From positions 1 to 64,000 of the forward strand of contig RDXN01000044.1 in NCBI GenBank assembly GCA_004292855.1: 64,000 bases of DNA, written 5' to 3'. The stretch comes from Cytophagales bacterium (GTDB lineage Bacteria; Bacteroidota; Bacteroidia; Cytophagales; Spirosomataceae). Positions 24,107-34,352 of this stretch are shown one piece after another. Position 1 is the first letter of the stretch; each line of letters begins with the position of its first letter. Both the position numbers and the translations under genes were made by a program. The notes beneath the pieces are model-generated. The model was not told the origin of the DNA, searched no databases, and was given only the letters and a program-made list of their open reading frames with translations.

Positions 24107-25930
24107 TCATTCTTTTACGAAGACAAACTCCTTGCGGAAGACAAATTTCCTGACCTTGAATGTAAACTCGTTTTTGCTGGTTACAGTAACCAAAATAGTG
24201 AATGTATCGTTGCCGTCAGGGTCTATCAACATGCCCTTGTACTGCTTTGGGCCAACGGGCTTCAGCTCCTTAAAAACAACCTTGCCTTTCTTGTCTGTTC
24301 CCGTGAAATGATTCGCTGACTGGACGATTGTAACAACTTTCTCAGGATGGTTTTTATCGTGCCAGTTCCCCATTATCTCTGTTTGGGCACTGGCGGTTGT
24401 GAAAACGAACCCCAAAAAAGCGGCCACAACCGTTTTGCTTAACGTCTTTTTTTTCGGGCCGCTCGTAAGCCCAAACCAGGGCACATAACCGTCTACAAAA
24501 TGCTCCACGTGGATCGCTGACTTGCTGATTTTCAGATCTTTCAATGCTTGTACTATCCCTTCTTTCAGCGAATCCGGTCCACAAATGTAATAGGACGCAT
24601 TGGGGGCAACAGTCAGATCGTCTTTGGTGATGCGTTTTATACCCGAAATAAAATCTACATACTCGAACTGAGAACACTGCTGCGCCAATCGACCTAACTC
24701 CTCCCGGAAAATGATATTCTCTTCGCTTGTGTTGGCAAAAAGCAACGTCACGTTGCTGTGCGGCTCAAACCGGAGTATTTGTTTGAGCATACTGTACAAC
24801 GGCGTAATGCCGCTACCACCGGCAACCATAACGTAGTGTTTTGCCGCTGCTGCTACAGGAGTAACGGTGAAATCGCCAACCGGAAGCAATGATTGTACGG
24901 TATCGCCAACTTGAGCTGTGTTGTAAAAGTAGTGCGACACCTCGCCTTTGAGCTTCACGGTTATTCGCAAGAAATCATCGACATCTGGCGAGGAGCTTAA
25001 TGAGAAGCAACGGCTATGCGTTTTTCCGTCCACGGTAACCCGAAGTGTCAGATATTGTCCGGCCTTGTAGTTGTAAAACTCCTTGTCGGTTGGCCTGAAA
25101 TACACAGACACCGTGTTGTCTGTTTCTTTGACTAGTTTGCTGATGGTCAGTGTCCTATATCTTGTATTGTCAACAATGACTTCGTCTTTACGATGATGGA
25201 TCTCATCGAATGTGCTGGTTGTGGTATTGAGTTCTGTACCGCAGACAATATCCCAGAACCGGAAAAACAAACCATAGTTGCCATTATACTGTGTGTGGTG
25301 CAGGCTGTGGTTAGTAGCCGTAACCAACATGTTGAACGGAGGCATGCTGAAAAACTTGGGGAACAGCTCATAACCAAGATGCGACTTCAAATTGTTGAAC
25401 GTTCCCAATACCTGCATTATACCTAATGCCGTCATGGAAACAGGCATAACCATCGCTACTGGCAAAATCCAGACTGTAAGCCATACGGCCTCTATCACGT
25501 GGAATGAGGTGGACGTGTAGGGATTGACATCCAGACTTTTGTGGTGCAGGGCATGCACGTATTTATAAAGGGTTGGGTGGTGCATGGCCCGGTGACTCCA
25601 GTAAAACCAAGTGTCGGATATGATGAGCATGGTTAGCACGGTGAGAGCTTCGTACCACCAACCGTATTGCCCCGCTTCTACGTAAAATTTAGTTAACCCG
25701 TTGTCTTTGAATGATAAGATAACCAGCGTAAAAGCCGTACTGCCAAGAAAGGACAGCAGCGTTGCGCCGATCTCTTCTTTTATTTGAGGCCAACCAGCCC
25801 TTCTGGAAAGTTGAATTTTGCGATTGCTGAGTCTGTTTTCAAACAGCTTCCAGAAAATAAAGTAAGCCGCACTCATAATGATGAGTGCGGCAACGACGGT
25901 GGTCAAATACTGTTGTGCAAATCCTAACAT
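24107..25930 (-). CDS. Fusion: fatty acid hydroxylase, ferredoxin reductase and DUF2147-like domain
   Basis: A 607-residue membrane protein started at MLGFAQQYL (25930), because a TACTTTTG promoter box lies at 25965-25958 and the longer GTG frame would contain it. Part 1 (to about 265) is a sterol desaturase/fatty acid hydroxylase with four membrane segments and the di-iron histidine boxes HRAMHH, HALHH and HSLHH. Part 2 (about 280-505) is a ferredoxin-NADP reductase module: FAD-binding RCFSLSSSP and NAD-binding GGSGITPLYSML and CGPDSL. The 2Fe-2S domain that usually ends such reductases is absent. Instead a signal-peptide-like segment (LSKTVVAAFLGFVFTTASAQ) leads to about 90 residues similar to DUF2147 (IMGNWHDKNHPEKVV). 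A self-contained hydroxylase with its own electron supply is likely. The Crp gene is 67 bp upstream. Confidence 0.82.
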   Translation of the reverse strand: MLGFAQQYLTTVVAALIIMSAAYFIFWKLFENRLSNRKIQLSRRAGWPQIKEEIGATLLSFLGSTAFTLVILSFKDNGLTKFYVEAGQYGWWYEALTVLTMLIISDTWFYWSHRAMHHPTLYKYVHALHHKSLDVNPYTSTSFHVIEAVWLTVWILPVAMVMPVSMTALGIMQVLGTFNNLKSHLGYELFPKFFSMPPFNMLVTATNHSLHHTQYNGNYGLFFRFWDIVCGTELNTTTSTFDEIHHRKDEVIVDNTRYRTLTISKLVKETDNTVSVYFRPTDKEFYNYKAGQYLTLRVTVDGKTHSRCFSLSSSPDVDDFLRITVKLKGEVSHYFYNTAQVGDTVQSLLPVGDFTVTPVAAAAKHYVMVAGGSGITPLYSMLKQILRFEPHSNVTLLFANTSEENIIFREELGRLAQQCSQFEYVDFISGIKRITKDDLTVAPNASYYICGPDSLKEGIVQALKDLKISKSAIHVEHFVDGYVPWFGLTSGPKKKTLSKTVVAAFLGFVFTTASAQTEIMGNWHDKNHPEKVVTIVQSANHFTGTDKKGKVVFKELKPVGPKQYKGMLIDPDGNDTFTILVTVTSKNEFTFKVRKFVFRKEFVFVKE

Positions 25931-25957
25931 GATCTCGATTTGATTTAAAATCGAAGG

Positions 25958-25965
25958 CAAAAGTA
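25958..25965 (-). promoter_or_regulatory. -7 element TACTTTTG before the hydroxylase fusion gene
   Basis: Perfect match to the Bacteroidota -7 consensus TAnnTTTG on the minus strand, 27 bp before the ATG at 25930. No clear TTG stands at the expected -33 distance, which lowers confidence. It supports the ATG over the upstream GTG. Confidence 0.4.
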
Positions 25966-25997
25966 GAATCGCAGACACAGGGACCACTTCACATTTG

Positions 25998-26573
25998 TTA
26001 CTTAATCAACTGCCTTCTAATTCGGCTCAGGCTTTGGGGTTTTATGCCCAGATAAGACGCAATGTATTGAACAGGAACATTTTGTATAATGTCGGGCTGT
26101 TGTTCAAGTAGCTTTTTATACCTCAATTCGGCTGTGAGCGTGGCAAGGTCATTGGCTCGCAACTGAGTAGTAGCAATGGCTTGCTCAAAAATTGTAAGGC
26201 TAAATTGTTTAAAGTTTTCATTCTTGTTTATCAACTCCATTAAGCTGATTCGCTCGGCCTTATACACATCACAATCCGTAATGCATTCTAAATTTTCTTT
26301 TGATTTTCTTTCGTGAATGAATTCCAGGAAGGGGGTAATAAACGCATTGGACGAGGCAATGAATGTCGTTACCTCATCGCCATTATCATCATAATAGAAC
26401 AGGCGCATGAATCCCTTCACGATGAAATACAGGTACCTGGGAACTCTGTTTTCTTCTTCTACGATACTGTTTTTTGAGAAAGTTATAAGCTCGAAATAAG
26501 GCGCACAGATTTCCTTGTCGCTTTCTGTCAGCTCAACTTGTGTACTGAATGCTTTAAATAAATTATCTATCAT
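25998..26573 (-). CDS. Crp/Fnr-family transcriptional regulator
   Basis: 191 residues from MIDNLFKAF (26573); the longer frame to 26606 adds RPPR-type residues from a G-rich leader. Residues 20-120 are a cyclic-nucleotide-binding-like beta-roll (YLYFIVKGFMRLFYYDDNGDE), without the residues that bind cAMP in E. coli Crp. The C-terminal winged helix has the recognition segment VQYIASYLGIKPQSLSRIRRQL. The Bacteroidota members of this family often control a neighbouring oxidoreductase gene. The hydroxylase fusion lies just downstream on the same strand, so autoregulation and control of that gene is a fair guess. Confidence 0.87.
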   Translation of the reverse strand: MIDNLFKAFSTQVELTESDKEICAPYFELITFSKNSIVEEENRVPRYLYFIVKGFMRLFYYDDNGDEVTTFIASSNAFITPFLEFIHERKSKENLECITDCDVYKAERISLMELINKNENFKQFSLTIFEQAIATTQLRANDLATLTAELRYKKLLEQQPDIIQNVPVQYIASYLGIKPQSLSRIRRQLIK

Positions 26574-26647
26574 GTTCCGAGGGGGGCGGGGGGCGGATTT
26601 GCCCAAAGAACGCCCCTATCAGGTAGGTGCGTTTGGTTGCGAAAGTA

Positions 26648-26683
26648 CAAAAAAAGCCCGGCACCTTTCCAGACACCGGGCTT
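26648..26683 (-). terminator. katG terminator
   Basis: On the minus strand an 8-bp GC-rich stem (aagcccgg with ccgggctt, 26654-26683) is followed by a T7 run. It lies about 20 bp after the katG stop. A derived copy without the T run is before ssb at 23873-23920. Confidence 0.88.
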
Positions 26684-26704
26684 CCTCACAAAACTATCAA
26701 ATCG

Positions 26705-29035
<2,331 letters not shown>

Positions 29036-29131
29036 TTACGTTAACGTTTTACTGTAGATGAGGAGCATCGTAAACAATTGTTCAAAATTAGTGCCTTCTC
29101 CACAATGGTTTAAACTATTAACGAATCTTAT

Positions 29132-29164
29132 TTGACGGCACAACGCCGTAAAAATTTTCTTTTG
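29132..29164 (+). promoter_or_regulatory. Possible promoter of the DUF4440-like gene
   Basis: TTG at 29132-29134 and TTCTTTTG at 29157-29164, 22 bp apart, match the Bacteroidota pattern TTG-N17..23-TAnnTTTG with one mismatch. The start codon is 33 bp downstream. The rest of the 29015-29196 gap shows nothing else. Confidence 0.4.
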
Positions 29165-29196
29165 CGTTAATTTTCGGACCTAAACAACCATATACC

Positions 29197-29631
29197 ATGC
29201 GAAATGCTCTTGTATTTGTCGTAACCCTTCTGCTTTCGACCCCTTTAGTTGCTCAAACTGCCACCGATCCGGGGCAAGACCCAACAGCGGCAACAACGGC
29301 CTTGTTCAAAGCATTGCTCGATGAGGATAGTAACAAAATGCTCGCGCTAACCACCGACGACTTTGCAATTATTAGCTACGACGGGCAAACCGCCGACCGC
29401 GATCTGATGGGACAGGCCCTTAGTGGGGGGATTCTGGTAGTCGATGCGCTCGCGCCCACGGGAACCCGTGCCCGTACCTACAACAACGATGCAGCGGTGG
29501 TGTCCGGCTCCACTAAATTCAAAGGCAATTTGCAGGGGACGGCTTTTGACACAGAGGTAGTCTTCACTGCCACTTGCGTTAAGCAAGGTAATACCTGGAA
29601 GGTAGCGAGCGTGCAATTTTCTGGAAAGTAG
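29197..29631 (+). CDS. Secreted NTF2-like (DUF4440) protein
   Basis: A 144-residue protein with a clear signal peptide (MRNALVFVVTLLLSTPLVAQ). The mature part has the cone-like NTF2/SnoaL fold of DUF4440: a first helix with ALFKALLDEDSNKMLALTTDDF, then ISYDGQTADRDLM, and late strands TYNNDAAVVSG and NTWKVASVQFSGK. Such proteins bind small molecules or hydrolyse them; the pocket chemistry cannot be read here. It lies directly before the Bat-like genes, but the repeat after its stop makes co-transcription uncertain. Confidence 0.75.
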   Translation: MRNALVFVVTLLLSTPLVAQTATDPGQDPTAATTALFKALLDEDSNKMLALTTDDFAIISYDGQTADRDLMGQALSGGILVVDALAPTGTRARTYNNDAAVVSGSTKFKGNLQGTAFDTEVVFTATCVKQGNTWKVASVQFSGK

Positions 29632-29633
29632 AT

Positions 29634-29769
29634 TAATGAGAGGAGGAAAGAAGAAGGCAGGAAGGGAGGAAAGAAAGAACTTCCTACGACGACTCATACA
29701 AAGTCAGTCTTCCTGTGTTTATGCGTTGATTTACCTTCTCCTTTCCTCCTTCCTCCCTTCTCCTTCATT
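29634..29769. repeat. Polypurine/polypyrimidine inverted repeat
   Basis: A GA-rich left arm (from about 29634 to 29672: aatgagaggaggaaagaag and so on) is complementary, with gaps, to a CT-rich right arm (about 29732-29769: ttctcctttcctccttcctc and onward, ending ttcatt). The arms are built of short GGA/GAA units. The right arm lies in the reading frame of the next gene and encodes the hydrophobic LLLSSFLPSPS of its signal sequence. Confidence 0.7.
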
Positions 29770-30685
29770 GTGCCAAACCCCCGCGCCAGCAACCATTCCG
29801 CAAGGCCGGTTTTTGACCGACTCAGTCGAGATTGGGCGACCATTTCGGTATGCACTCAGTTTCAGCCATCCGGTTAGTGAGGATGTACTATTCCCCGATT
29901 CGACGGCGTTCGCCCCCTTTCTGATTCGTGACAAGACGTTTTTGCCGACTCGCTCAACCGCCGAAATCAGTACCGATAGTGCCGTTTACACGTTGGTTTC
30001 GTTCGAGACGCAGCCCCAGTCGACCTTGCGCGTACCGCTTTATATTGTTGGTACCGTCGATTGCACAACTGTCTTTTCAACGACCGACACCGTGTTTTTC
30101 CGGTCGCGGCTTCAAACGGCCCGGCCCGACACATTGCGGCTTCGGGCTTCTACGCAGCTAATGCCCCTTCGGCAGGAATTAAATTACCCTGTGCTTGTGG
30201 CCGTTTTGGGCAGTATTGCGCTGATTTTAGCTGTACTGTATGCCTTGTTCGGGCGGGTTATCGACCGCCAATTTATGTTGTTTCAGCTCCGGCAACGGCA
30301 TCTCAGTTTTTTGCGGGAATACAACCGAATTGTTCGCACACTAAACCCCGAAACGGCTTCTGAGGGAGCATACGGGGCGGTAGTACGCTGGAAAGCGTAT
30401 CTCGAACAACTTGAACAGCAGCCGTTTTCGACCATGACAACCCCCGAACTCGTTGAGCGAATTACTACCCGTCCTGTGGCCCTGCCCGACATACGCGAGG
30501 GAGCCGTTGAGGAAGCTCTGCGCACCGCCGACCGGATGATGTACGGGGGCGCATACACCGATCAGTCGAACGAGGCTATGCGACTGTTACGGACGGTGGC
30601 GGTGGCACTTTACACCCAACGCCGTGTTCTGACAGCACAAACCAACGTCGCACAAACGGGGCCTTCTACACCCGAAACCGTATGA
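29636..30685 (+). CDS. Bat-operon-type membrane protein (BatD-like region), uncertain start
   Basis: 349 residues in the open frame from ATG 29636. The N-terminal 30 residues are translated from the GA-rich repeat and are unusually basic; a TTG at about 29727 in frame would start right at the signal sequence IYLLLSSFLPSPSLCQ. A beta-rich periplasmic region (EIGRPFRYALSFSHPV, VDCTTVFSTTDTVF) is followed by one membrane segment (VLVAVLGSIALILAVLYALF) and a helical cytoplasmic domain of about 120 residues. This layout resembles BatD-like partners of VWA proteins. The stop overlaps the batA-like start by 4 bp (ATGA), which ties the two together. Function in cell-envelope or stress tolerance is inferred from the Bat context. 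Confidence 0.6.
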   Translation: MRGGKKKAGREERKNFLRRLIQSQSSCVYALIYLLLSSFLPSPSLCQTPAPATIPQGRFLTDSVEIGRPFRYALSFSHPVSEDVLFPDSTAFAPFLIRDKTFLPTRSTAEISTDSAVYTLVSFETQPQSTLRVPLYIVGTVDCTTVFSTTDTVFFRSRLQTARPDTLRLRASTQLMPLRQELNYPVLVAVLGSIALILAVLYALFGRVIDRQFMLFQLRQRHLSFLREYNRIVRTLNPETASEGAYGAVVRWKAYLEQLEQQPFSTMTTPELVERITTRPVALPDIREGAVEEALRTADRMMYGGAYTDQSNEAMRLLRTVAVALYTQRRVLTAQTNVAQTGPSTPETV

Positions 30686-31743
30686 ACGAACCCTGGTATT
30701 CGCCTGTTTGGTTTAGTCTGCGCCGGTGGCAGTCATTTCAGTTCGATGACCGGCTCGTGCTGTACGGTATTTTGGGGTTTGCCTTGTTGTTTCTGGTTCG
30801 CCGGGTGTTGCATCAGCGGTCGCGGCAACAGTTGAGCTTGTCGAATGGCTTTGGGGGGGCTAGGGGTTTAGCAGCCCAACTAATAAATAGCGGACGTTAT
30901 TTGATGCCTCTTAGCTATTTTTTGGGTATCAGTTGTGTGTTGGTGGCATTGGCACGCCCGCAGGTTATCCGCGAACGACGGGAGGATCAGTCGCCCGGAA
31001 TCGATATTGTGCTGGCTATTGACGTATCGTCGTCGATGGCCGAGACCGACCTCAAACCCAACCGGCTGGTTGCGGCCCGGCGCGTGGCCGAGCAGTTCGT
31101 AAACAACCGTAAAAACGACCGCATTGGATTAGTTGCTTTTGCGGGCGAAGCCTTCTCGCTCTGTCCGCTCACCACGGATTACGCCTTAGTCCGGCAATAT
31201 TTGGCCGAGCTTAACCAAGGTCTCATACCAGCGTCGGGCACGGCCATTGGCGACGCACTGGCCCGTTGCATTAACCGCCTGCACACACCCGACGGAACCG
31301 CCCCCCCAACCGACAGCACACAGGCCGACAAACTAGTTATTCTGCTCAGCGACGGCGAAAACACGGCCGGGAACCTCGACCCCGAGTTGGCAGCCCGTTT
31401 GGCAAAGGCATACGACATCCGTATTTACACCATCGCAGTTGGCCGCGAAATGTCCGCAAGTCGGCTTGTTCCCGACACGACCCAAACGCAGGCGTCTATG
31501 GATGTGGGCGTTCTGAAAACGATTGCCCAAATTGGGAGTGGTAGTTTCTTCCGGGCCACCGACGACGCCCAACTCAAACGAATTTTTGGGCAGATAAACC
31601 AACTCGAAAAGGCCCCCGTCCGAACACGAGTATACCAGGACGTACACGACTATTACCGAGTTTACCTCTACTGGGCACTGGTGTTTTTTATGATCGCCCT
31701 ATTGTTGAAGAGTACTATTTTTGGGAATACCCTGGAAGACTGA
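30682..31743 (+). CDS. batA: VWA-domain membrane protein BatA
   Basis: 353 residues. Two membrane segments (LYGILGFALLFLVRRVL and LMPLSYFLGISCVLVALARP) precede a von Willebrand factor A domain with a complete metal site: DVSSSM (DxSxS), the threonine of SGTAIGDAL and the aspartate of LLSDGENTAG. A last membrane helix is near residue 335 (YLYWALVFFMIALLLKS). BatA proteins are part of the Bat (Bacteroides aerotolerance) cluster with BatB-E. Here only this gene and the membrane protein upstream are present; batB, batC and batE are not seen nearby. RNase HII follows after a 96-bp repeat-rich gap. Confidence 0.85.
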   Translation: MNEPWYSPVWFSLRRWQSFQFDDRLVLYGILGFALLFLVRRVLHQRSRQQLSLSNGFGGARGLAAQLINSGRYLMPLSYFLGISCVLVALARPQVIRERREDQSPGIDIVLAIDVSSSMAETDLKPNRLVAARRVAEQFVNNRKNDRIGLVAFAGEAFSLCPLTTDYALVRQYLAELNQGLIPASGTAIGDALARCINRLHTPDGTAPPTDSTQADKLVILLSDGENTAGNLDPELAARLAKAYDIRIYTIAVGREMSASRLVPDTTQTQASMDVGVLKTIAQIGSGSFFRATDDAQLKRIFGQINQLEKAPVRTRVYQDVHDYYRVYLYWALVFFMIALLLKSTIFGNTLED

Positions 31744-31839
31744 TTACAGAGAACAGAGAACAACGAACAGCCAACAATATTGGCGGCAAGGAAAACTGTT
31801 CACCATGAAAACTGTTGACTGCAAAAACTGTTCACTGTG
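31744..31839. repeat. Repeat-rich spacer between batA and rnhB
   Basis: Three near-direct repeats of AAAACTGTTSAC (at about 31795, 31809 and 31825) follow a left part made of GAACAG/GAACAA units (31750-31773). The two sides are roughly complementary (gaacag with ctgttc), so a loose hairpin can form. It fits the set of locus-specific intergenic inverted repeats, but is the most degraded one. Confidence 0.5.
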
Positions 31840-32415
31840 ATGTTGCAATCGTTTTACAATGCAAATGTGACCGAGGCCGGGCTTGACGAAGTAGGGCGGG
31901 GTTGTTTGGCGGGGCCGGTGGTGGCGGCTGCGGTAATTTTACCCCCAACCTACACCCACGCCATCCTGAACGATTCTAAGCAACTCACCCGCGCCCAACG
32001 CGAACAGGTCCGTACCGACGTTCTGCGCGACGCCCTCGCCTGGGCTGTTGCCGAGGTGTCTGCCGAAGAAATTGACCGGATTAATATCTTAAAAGCCAGT
32101 TTCCTGGCCATGCACCGCGCTGTCGATCAACTAACGGTACGCCCCGAGCACTTGCTGGTCGACGGAAACCGCTTTGCGCCGTATCCGATGACGCCCCATA
32201 CCTGTATCATAAAAGGCGACGCCAAGTTTTTGTCGATTGCAGCGGCTTCGGTGGTGGCCAAGTGCTATCGCGATGAGCTGATGGAGCAACTAGGGGAGGA
32301 GTTTCCGCAGTACGGATGGGCGAAAAACGTGGGGTATCCAACCCCTGTTCATCGGGCCGCTATCCGGGAACATGGCTCTTGCCGCTGGCACCGGATGAGT
32401 TTTCGGCTAATTTGA
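31840..32415 (+). CDS. rnhB: Ribonuclease HII
   Basis: A 191-residue RNase HII that removes ribonucleotides and RNA primers from DNA-RNA hybrids. The signature DEVGRGCLAGPVVAAAV holds the first Asp-Glu-Gly pair, a further catalytic Asp is in LLVDGNRF, and the last acidic residue is in CYRDELME. The TQ-less C-terminus ends HGSCRWHRMSFRLI, typical for the Bacteroidota. The ATG at 31840 is preferred to the GTG three bases upstream. The last 9 bp overlap the convergent DUF2480 gene. Confidence 0.95.
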   Translation: MLQSFYNANVTEAGLDEVGRGCLAGPVVAAAVILPPTYTHAILNDSKQLTRAQREQVRTDVLRDALAWAVAEVSAEEIDRINILKASFLAMHRAVDQLTVRPEHLLVDGNRFAPYPMTPHTCIIKGDAKFLSIAAASVVAKCYRDELMEQLGEEFPQYGWAKNVGYPTPVHRAAIREHGSCRWHRMSFRLI

Positions 32416-32940
32416 AGCCACTATAGACGGGATAGCAGCTTTGGGTCTTTTGTAAAGAGGAACCGTGCTGCAAGGCTCACCAAACAACAACGACTGCACA
32501 ACGGGCTTAAGCACCCGCGTAATCTCGACATAAGCCGCCGTAGGAACAGGAACTTTACTACAACCCTTGATTACTACGCGTGCGTCGCGGTAATCGTCGG
32601 GGTTGATACGGGCAATGGCGTCGAAATACAGTTTCTCCTCCAGATCTTGTAATGAGCCAAACACGATTGTTGTGGCGTGGGGCTGCAAATGCAGCGTTAG
32701 CAGCATATAGGCCCAAGTGGGAACAATGGCATCTTCGGTGCAGGTTATGGCCACATTTTTGTCCGCGTACTGACTCCAGTCGTGCGTTTTCAGGAACTCA
32801 CGGAAGTCTTTCTCCTTCAGAATCAACCCCATAAACAGGTTGCCTTTCAGGTCGTATACTACCCGTTCGCCAGGATGATAATATTCCTCCAGATCGAGCG
32901 TAACAAGGCCACTGTTGGCCACGCGGTTGATGATTTCCAT
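32407..32940 (-). CDS. DUF2480 family protein
   Basis: A 177-residue cytoplasmic protein matching DUF2480, a family I know mainly from Bacteroidota: MEIINRVANSGLVTLDLEEYY, LKEKDFREFLKTHDWSQY, IVPTWAYMLL, VIKGCSKVPVPTAAYVEI and VQSLLFGEPCSTVPLYKR. No catalytic motif is evident, although GCSK and GEPCS are conserved-looking cysteine sites. No function is established. It is encoded tail to tail with rnhB, overlapping by 9 bp, and downstream of sodA on the same strand after an inverted repeat. Confidence 0.85.
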   Translation of the reverse strand: MEIINRVANSGLVTLDLEEYYHPGERVVYDLKGNLFMGLILKEKDFREFLKTHDWSQYADKNVAITCTEDAIVPTWAYMLLTLHLQPHATTIVFGSLQDLEEKLYFDAIARINPDDYRDARVVIKGCSKVPVPTAAYVEITRVLKPVVQSLLFGEPCSTVPLYKRPKAAIPSIVASN

Positions 32941-32949
32941 GTTGCGTCT

Positions 32950-33037
32950 GAACTGTGATTACGCTGATTAATTGATCTACCTTGGTTCATGAAAAATGTC
33001 ATCACAGTAAATCAGTTAATCAGCGTAATCATAGTTC
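32950..33037. repeat. Inverted repeat between sodA and the DUF2480 gene
   Basis: 27-bp arms at 32950-32976 and 33011-33037 match at 25 positions (core gattacgctgatta/taatcagcgtaatc) around a 34-nt loop. Within a sodA-DUF2480 transcript it would form a stable hairpin, 4 bp after the sodA stop. Confidence 0.85.
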
Positions 33038-33040
33038 GGA

Positions 33041-33652
33041 TTATTTCTTGCTTTGCTGATACCGTTGTTCGGCGGCATTCCAATCGACAATGTTCCAGAA
33101 CGCACCGATATAGTCGGGACGACGGTTCTGATAATGTAGGTAATAGGCATGTTCCCACACGTCGAGACCGATAATAGGGAAGCCTTTCACGTCGGCCACG
33201 TCCATCAGGGGGTTGTCCTGATTTGGCGTTGAGGACACAGCTACCTGACCCTCGCCCGTGGCCACGAGCCATGCCCAACCCGAGCCGAAGCGCGTAGTTG
33301 CCGCCTTCGTAAACTCGACCTTAAAGGCGTCGTACGAACCGAATTTCTGATTGATGGCTTCGGCTAGTTCGCCTACCGGCTGACCGCCCCCATTGCCCGA
33401 CAGGATATTCCAGAACAGCGTGTGGTTGTAATGTCCACCCCCATTGTTCCGAACGGCCACCGGATGCTGGCTCACATTGGCCAGTAAATCGTCCAGCGAC
33501 TTATTTTCCATGTCAGTACCAGCCACCGCGTTGTTGAGGTTTGTCACATACGCGTTGTGGTGTTTACCGTGGTGAATCTCCATGGTTTGCTGGTCGATGT
33601 TGGGTTCGAGCGAGTCGCTCGAGTAGGGTAGCGGATCTAAGACAAATGCCAT
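33041..33652 (-). CDS. sodA: Superoxide dismutase (Fe/Mn type)
   Basis: A 203-residue cytoplasmic superoxide dismutase. Metal ligands are visible: the first His in [13 protein letters not shown], the second in [11 protein letters not shown], and Asp plus His in [19 protein letters not shown]. Gly and Gln near the metal (NNGGGH, and the absence of Gln in the GGG stretch) do not safely separate iron from manganese use. The N-terminus [15 protein letters not shown] is typical. It is followed by the DUF2480 gene. The 144 bp upstream, to tadA, contain only short complementary bits (gagcgaacg/cgttcgctt). Confidence 0.95.
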   Translation of the reverse strand: MAFVLDPLPYSSDSLEPNIDQQTMEIHHGKHHNAYVTNLNNAVAGTDMENKSLDDLLANVSQHPVAVRNNGGGHYNHTLFWNILSGNGGGQPVGELAEAINQKFGSYDAFKVEFTKAATTRFGSGWAWLVATGEGQVAVSSTPNQDNPLMDVADVKGFPIIGLDVWEHAYYLHYQNRRPDYIGAFWNIVDWNAAEQRYQQSKK

Positions 33653-33796
33653 TGTTTGAGTTGATTTTAATGAAACTGATCGTTCGTCGGGTTAACACGG
33701 CACGCTAGTTTTATGTTCACGGGGCATAAAGAGCGAACGAAACAAAGAGTGAGATAGCGTCTGACCAGATTCCATTCATCCTTTATCACGTTCGCT

Positions 33797-34231
33797 TCAC
33801 CGCATCTTGCGAAAAAACTGCTCCAGCAACAATTGACTCTCCTCGGCCAACACCCCCGTTTCGATGCGGGTTTTGGGATGGAGCAACAACGGCTGTACCC
33901 GACTGTAGCCTCGCTTGTCGTCGCTTGCCCCGATCACTAGTCGGCTAATCTGCGACCAAAACAGGGCACCTGCACACATCACGCAGGGTTCGAGCGTCAC
34001 ATAGAGCGTGCAGTTAGTGAGGTATTTGGCATTTAGATGGTTCGATGCTGCTGAGATAGCCAGCATTTCGGCGTGGGCCGTCACGTCGTGCAGGCGTTCG
34101 GTCTGGTTGAAACCCTTGCCAATCACTCGGTTCTGACACACGACCACCGCCCCCACGGGAATCTCACCCACATTGGCGGCTTCTTGCGCTAGTTGCAGGG
34201 CAATGTTCATGAAATAGTCGTCGGAGAACAT
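33797..34231 (-). CDS. tadA: tRNA-specific adenosine deaminase
   Basis: A 144-residue deaminase that makes inosine at the wobble base of tRNA-Arg(ACG). The zinc site is complete: HAEM (His and catalytic Glu near residue 54) and EPCVMCAGAL (two Cys). VGEIPVGAVVV near residue 20 and NCTLYVTLEPC are family landmarks. The start at 34231 is used; an ATG at residue 8 is possible. A long inverted repeat begins 3 bp before the start codon, so the leader of this gene is made almost only of repeat. Confidence 0.93.
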   Translation of the reverse strand: MFSDDYFMNIALQLAQEAANVGEIPVGAVVVCQNRVIGKGFNQTERLHDVTAHAEMLAISAASNHLNAKYLTNCTLYVTLEPCVMCAGALFWSQISRLVIGASDDKRGYSRVQPLLLHPKTRIETGVLAEESQLLLEQFFRKMR

Positions 34232-34234
34232 AGT

Positions 34235-34352
34235 AGCAGTAGGCAGTAGGCAGTAGGCAGTTGGCAGTTGGCAGTGACCAGTAGCAAGAACGTTTGCGCC
34301 TGCCTACTGCTACTGGTCACTGCCAACTGCCTACTGCCAACTGCCTACTGCT
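34235..34352. repeat. Heptamer-built inverted repeat between tadA and the Ig-repeat gene
   Basis: The left arm (34235-34287) consists of head-to-tail ggcagta/ggcagtt units ending gtgaccagtagca. The right arm (34308-34352) is its complement over about 42 bp with two mismatches. The loop is about 20 nt. The right arm includes the last codons (Lys-Gln-stop) of the Ig-repeat gene. It is the clearest member of the set whose arms are themselves tandem repeats. Confidence 0.9.

Noticed and set aside
24107-26573. The hydroxylase fusion as two genes split by a sequencing error
   Set aside because: The frame is continuous without stop or frameshift through all three parts; I keep it as one gene but list the check.
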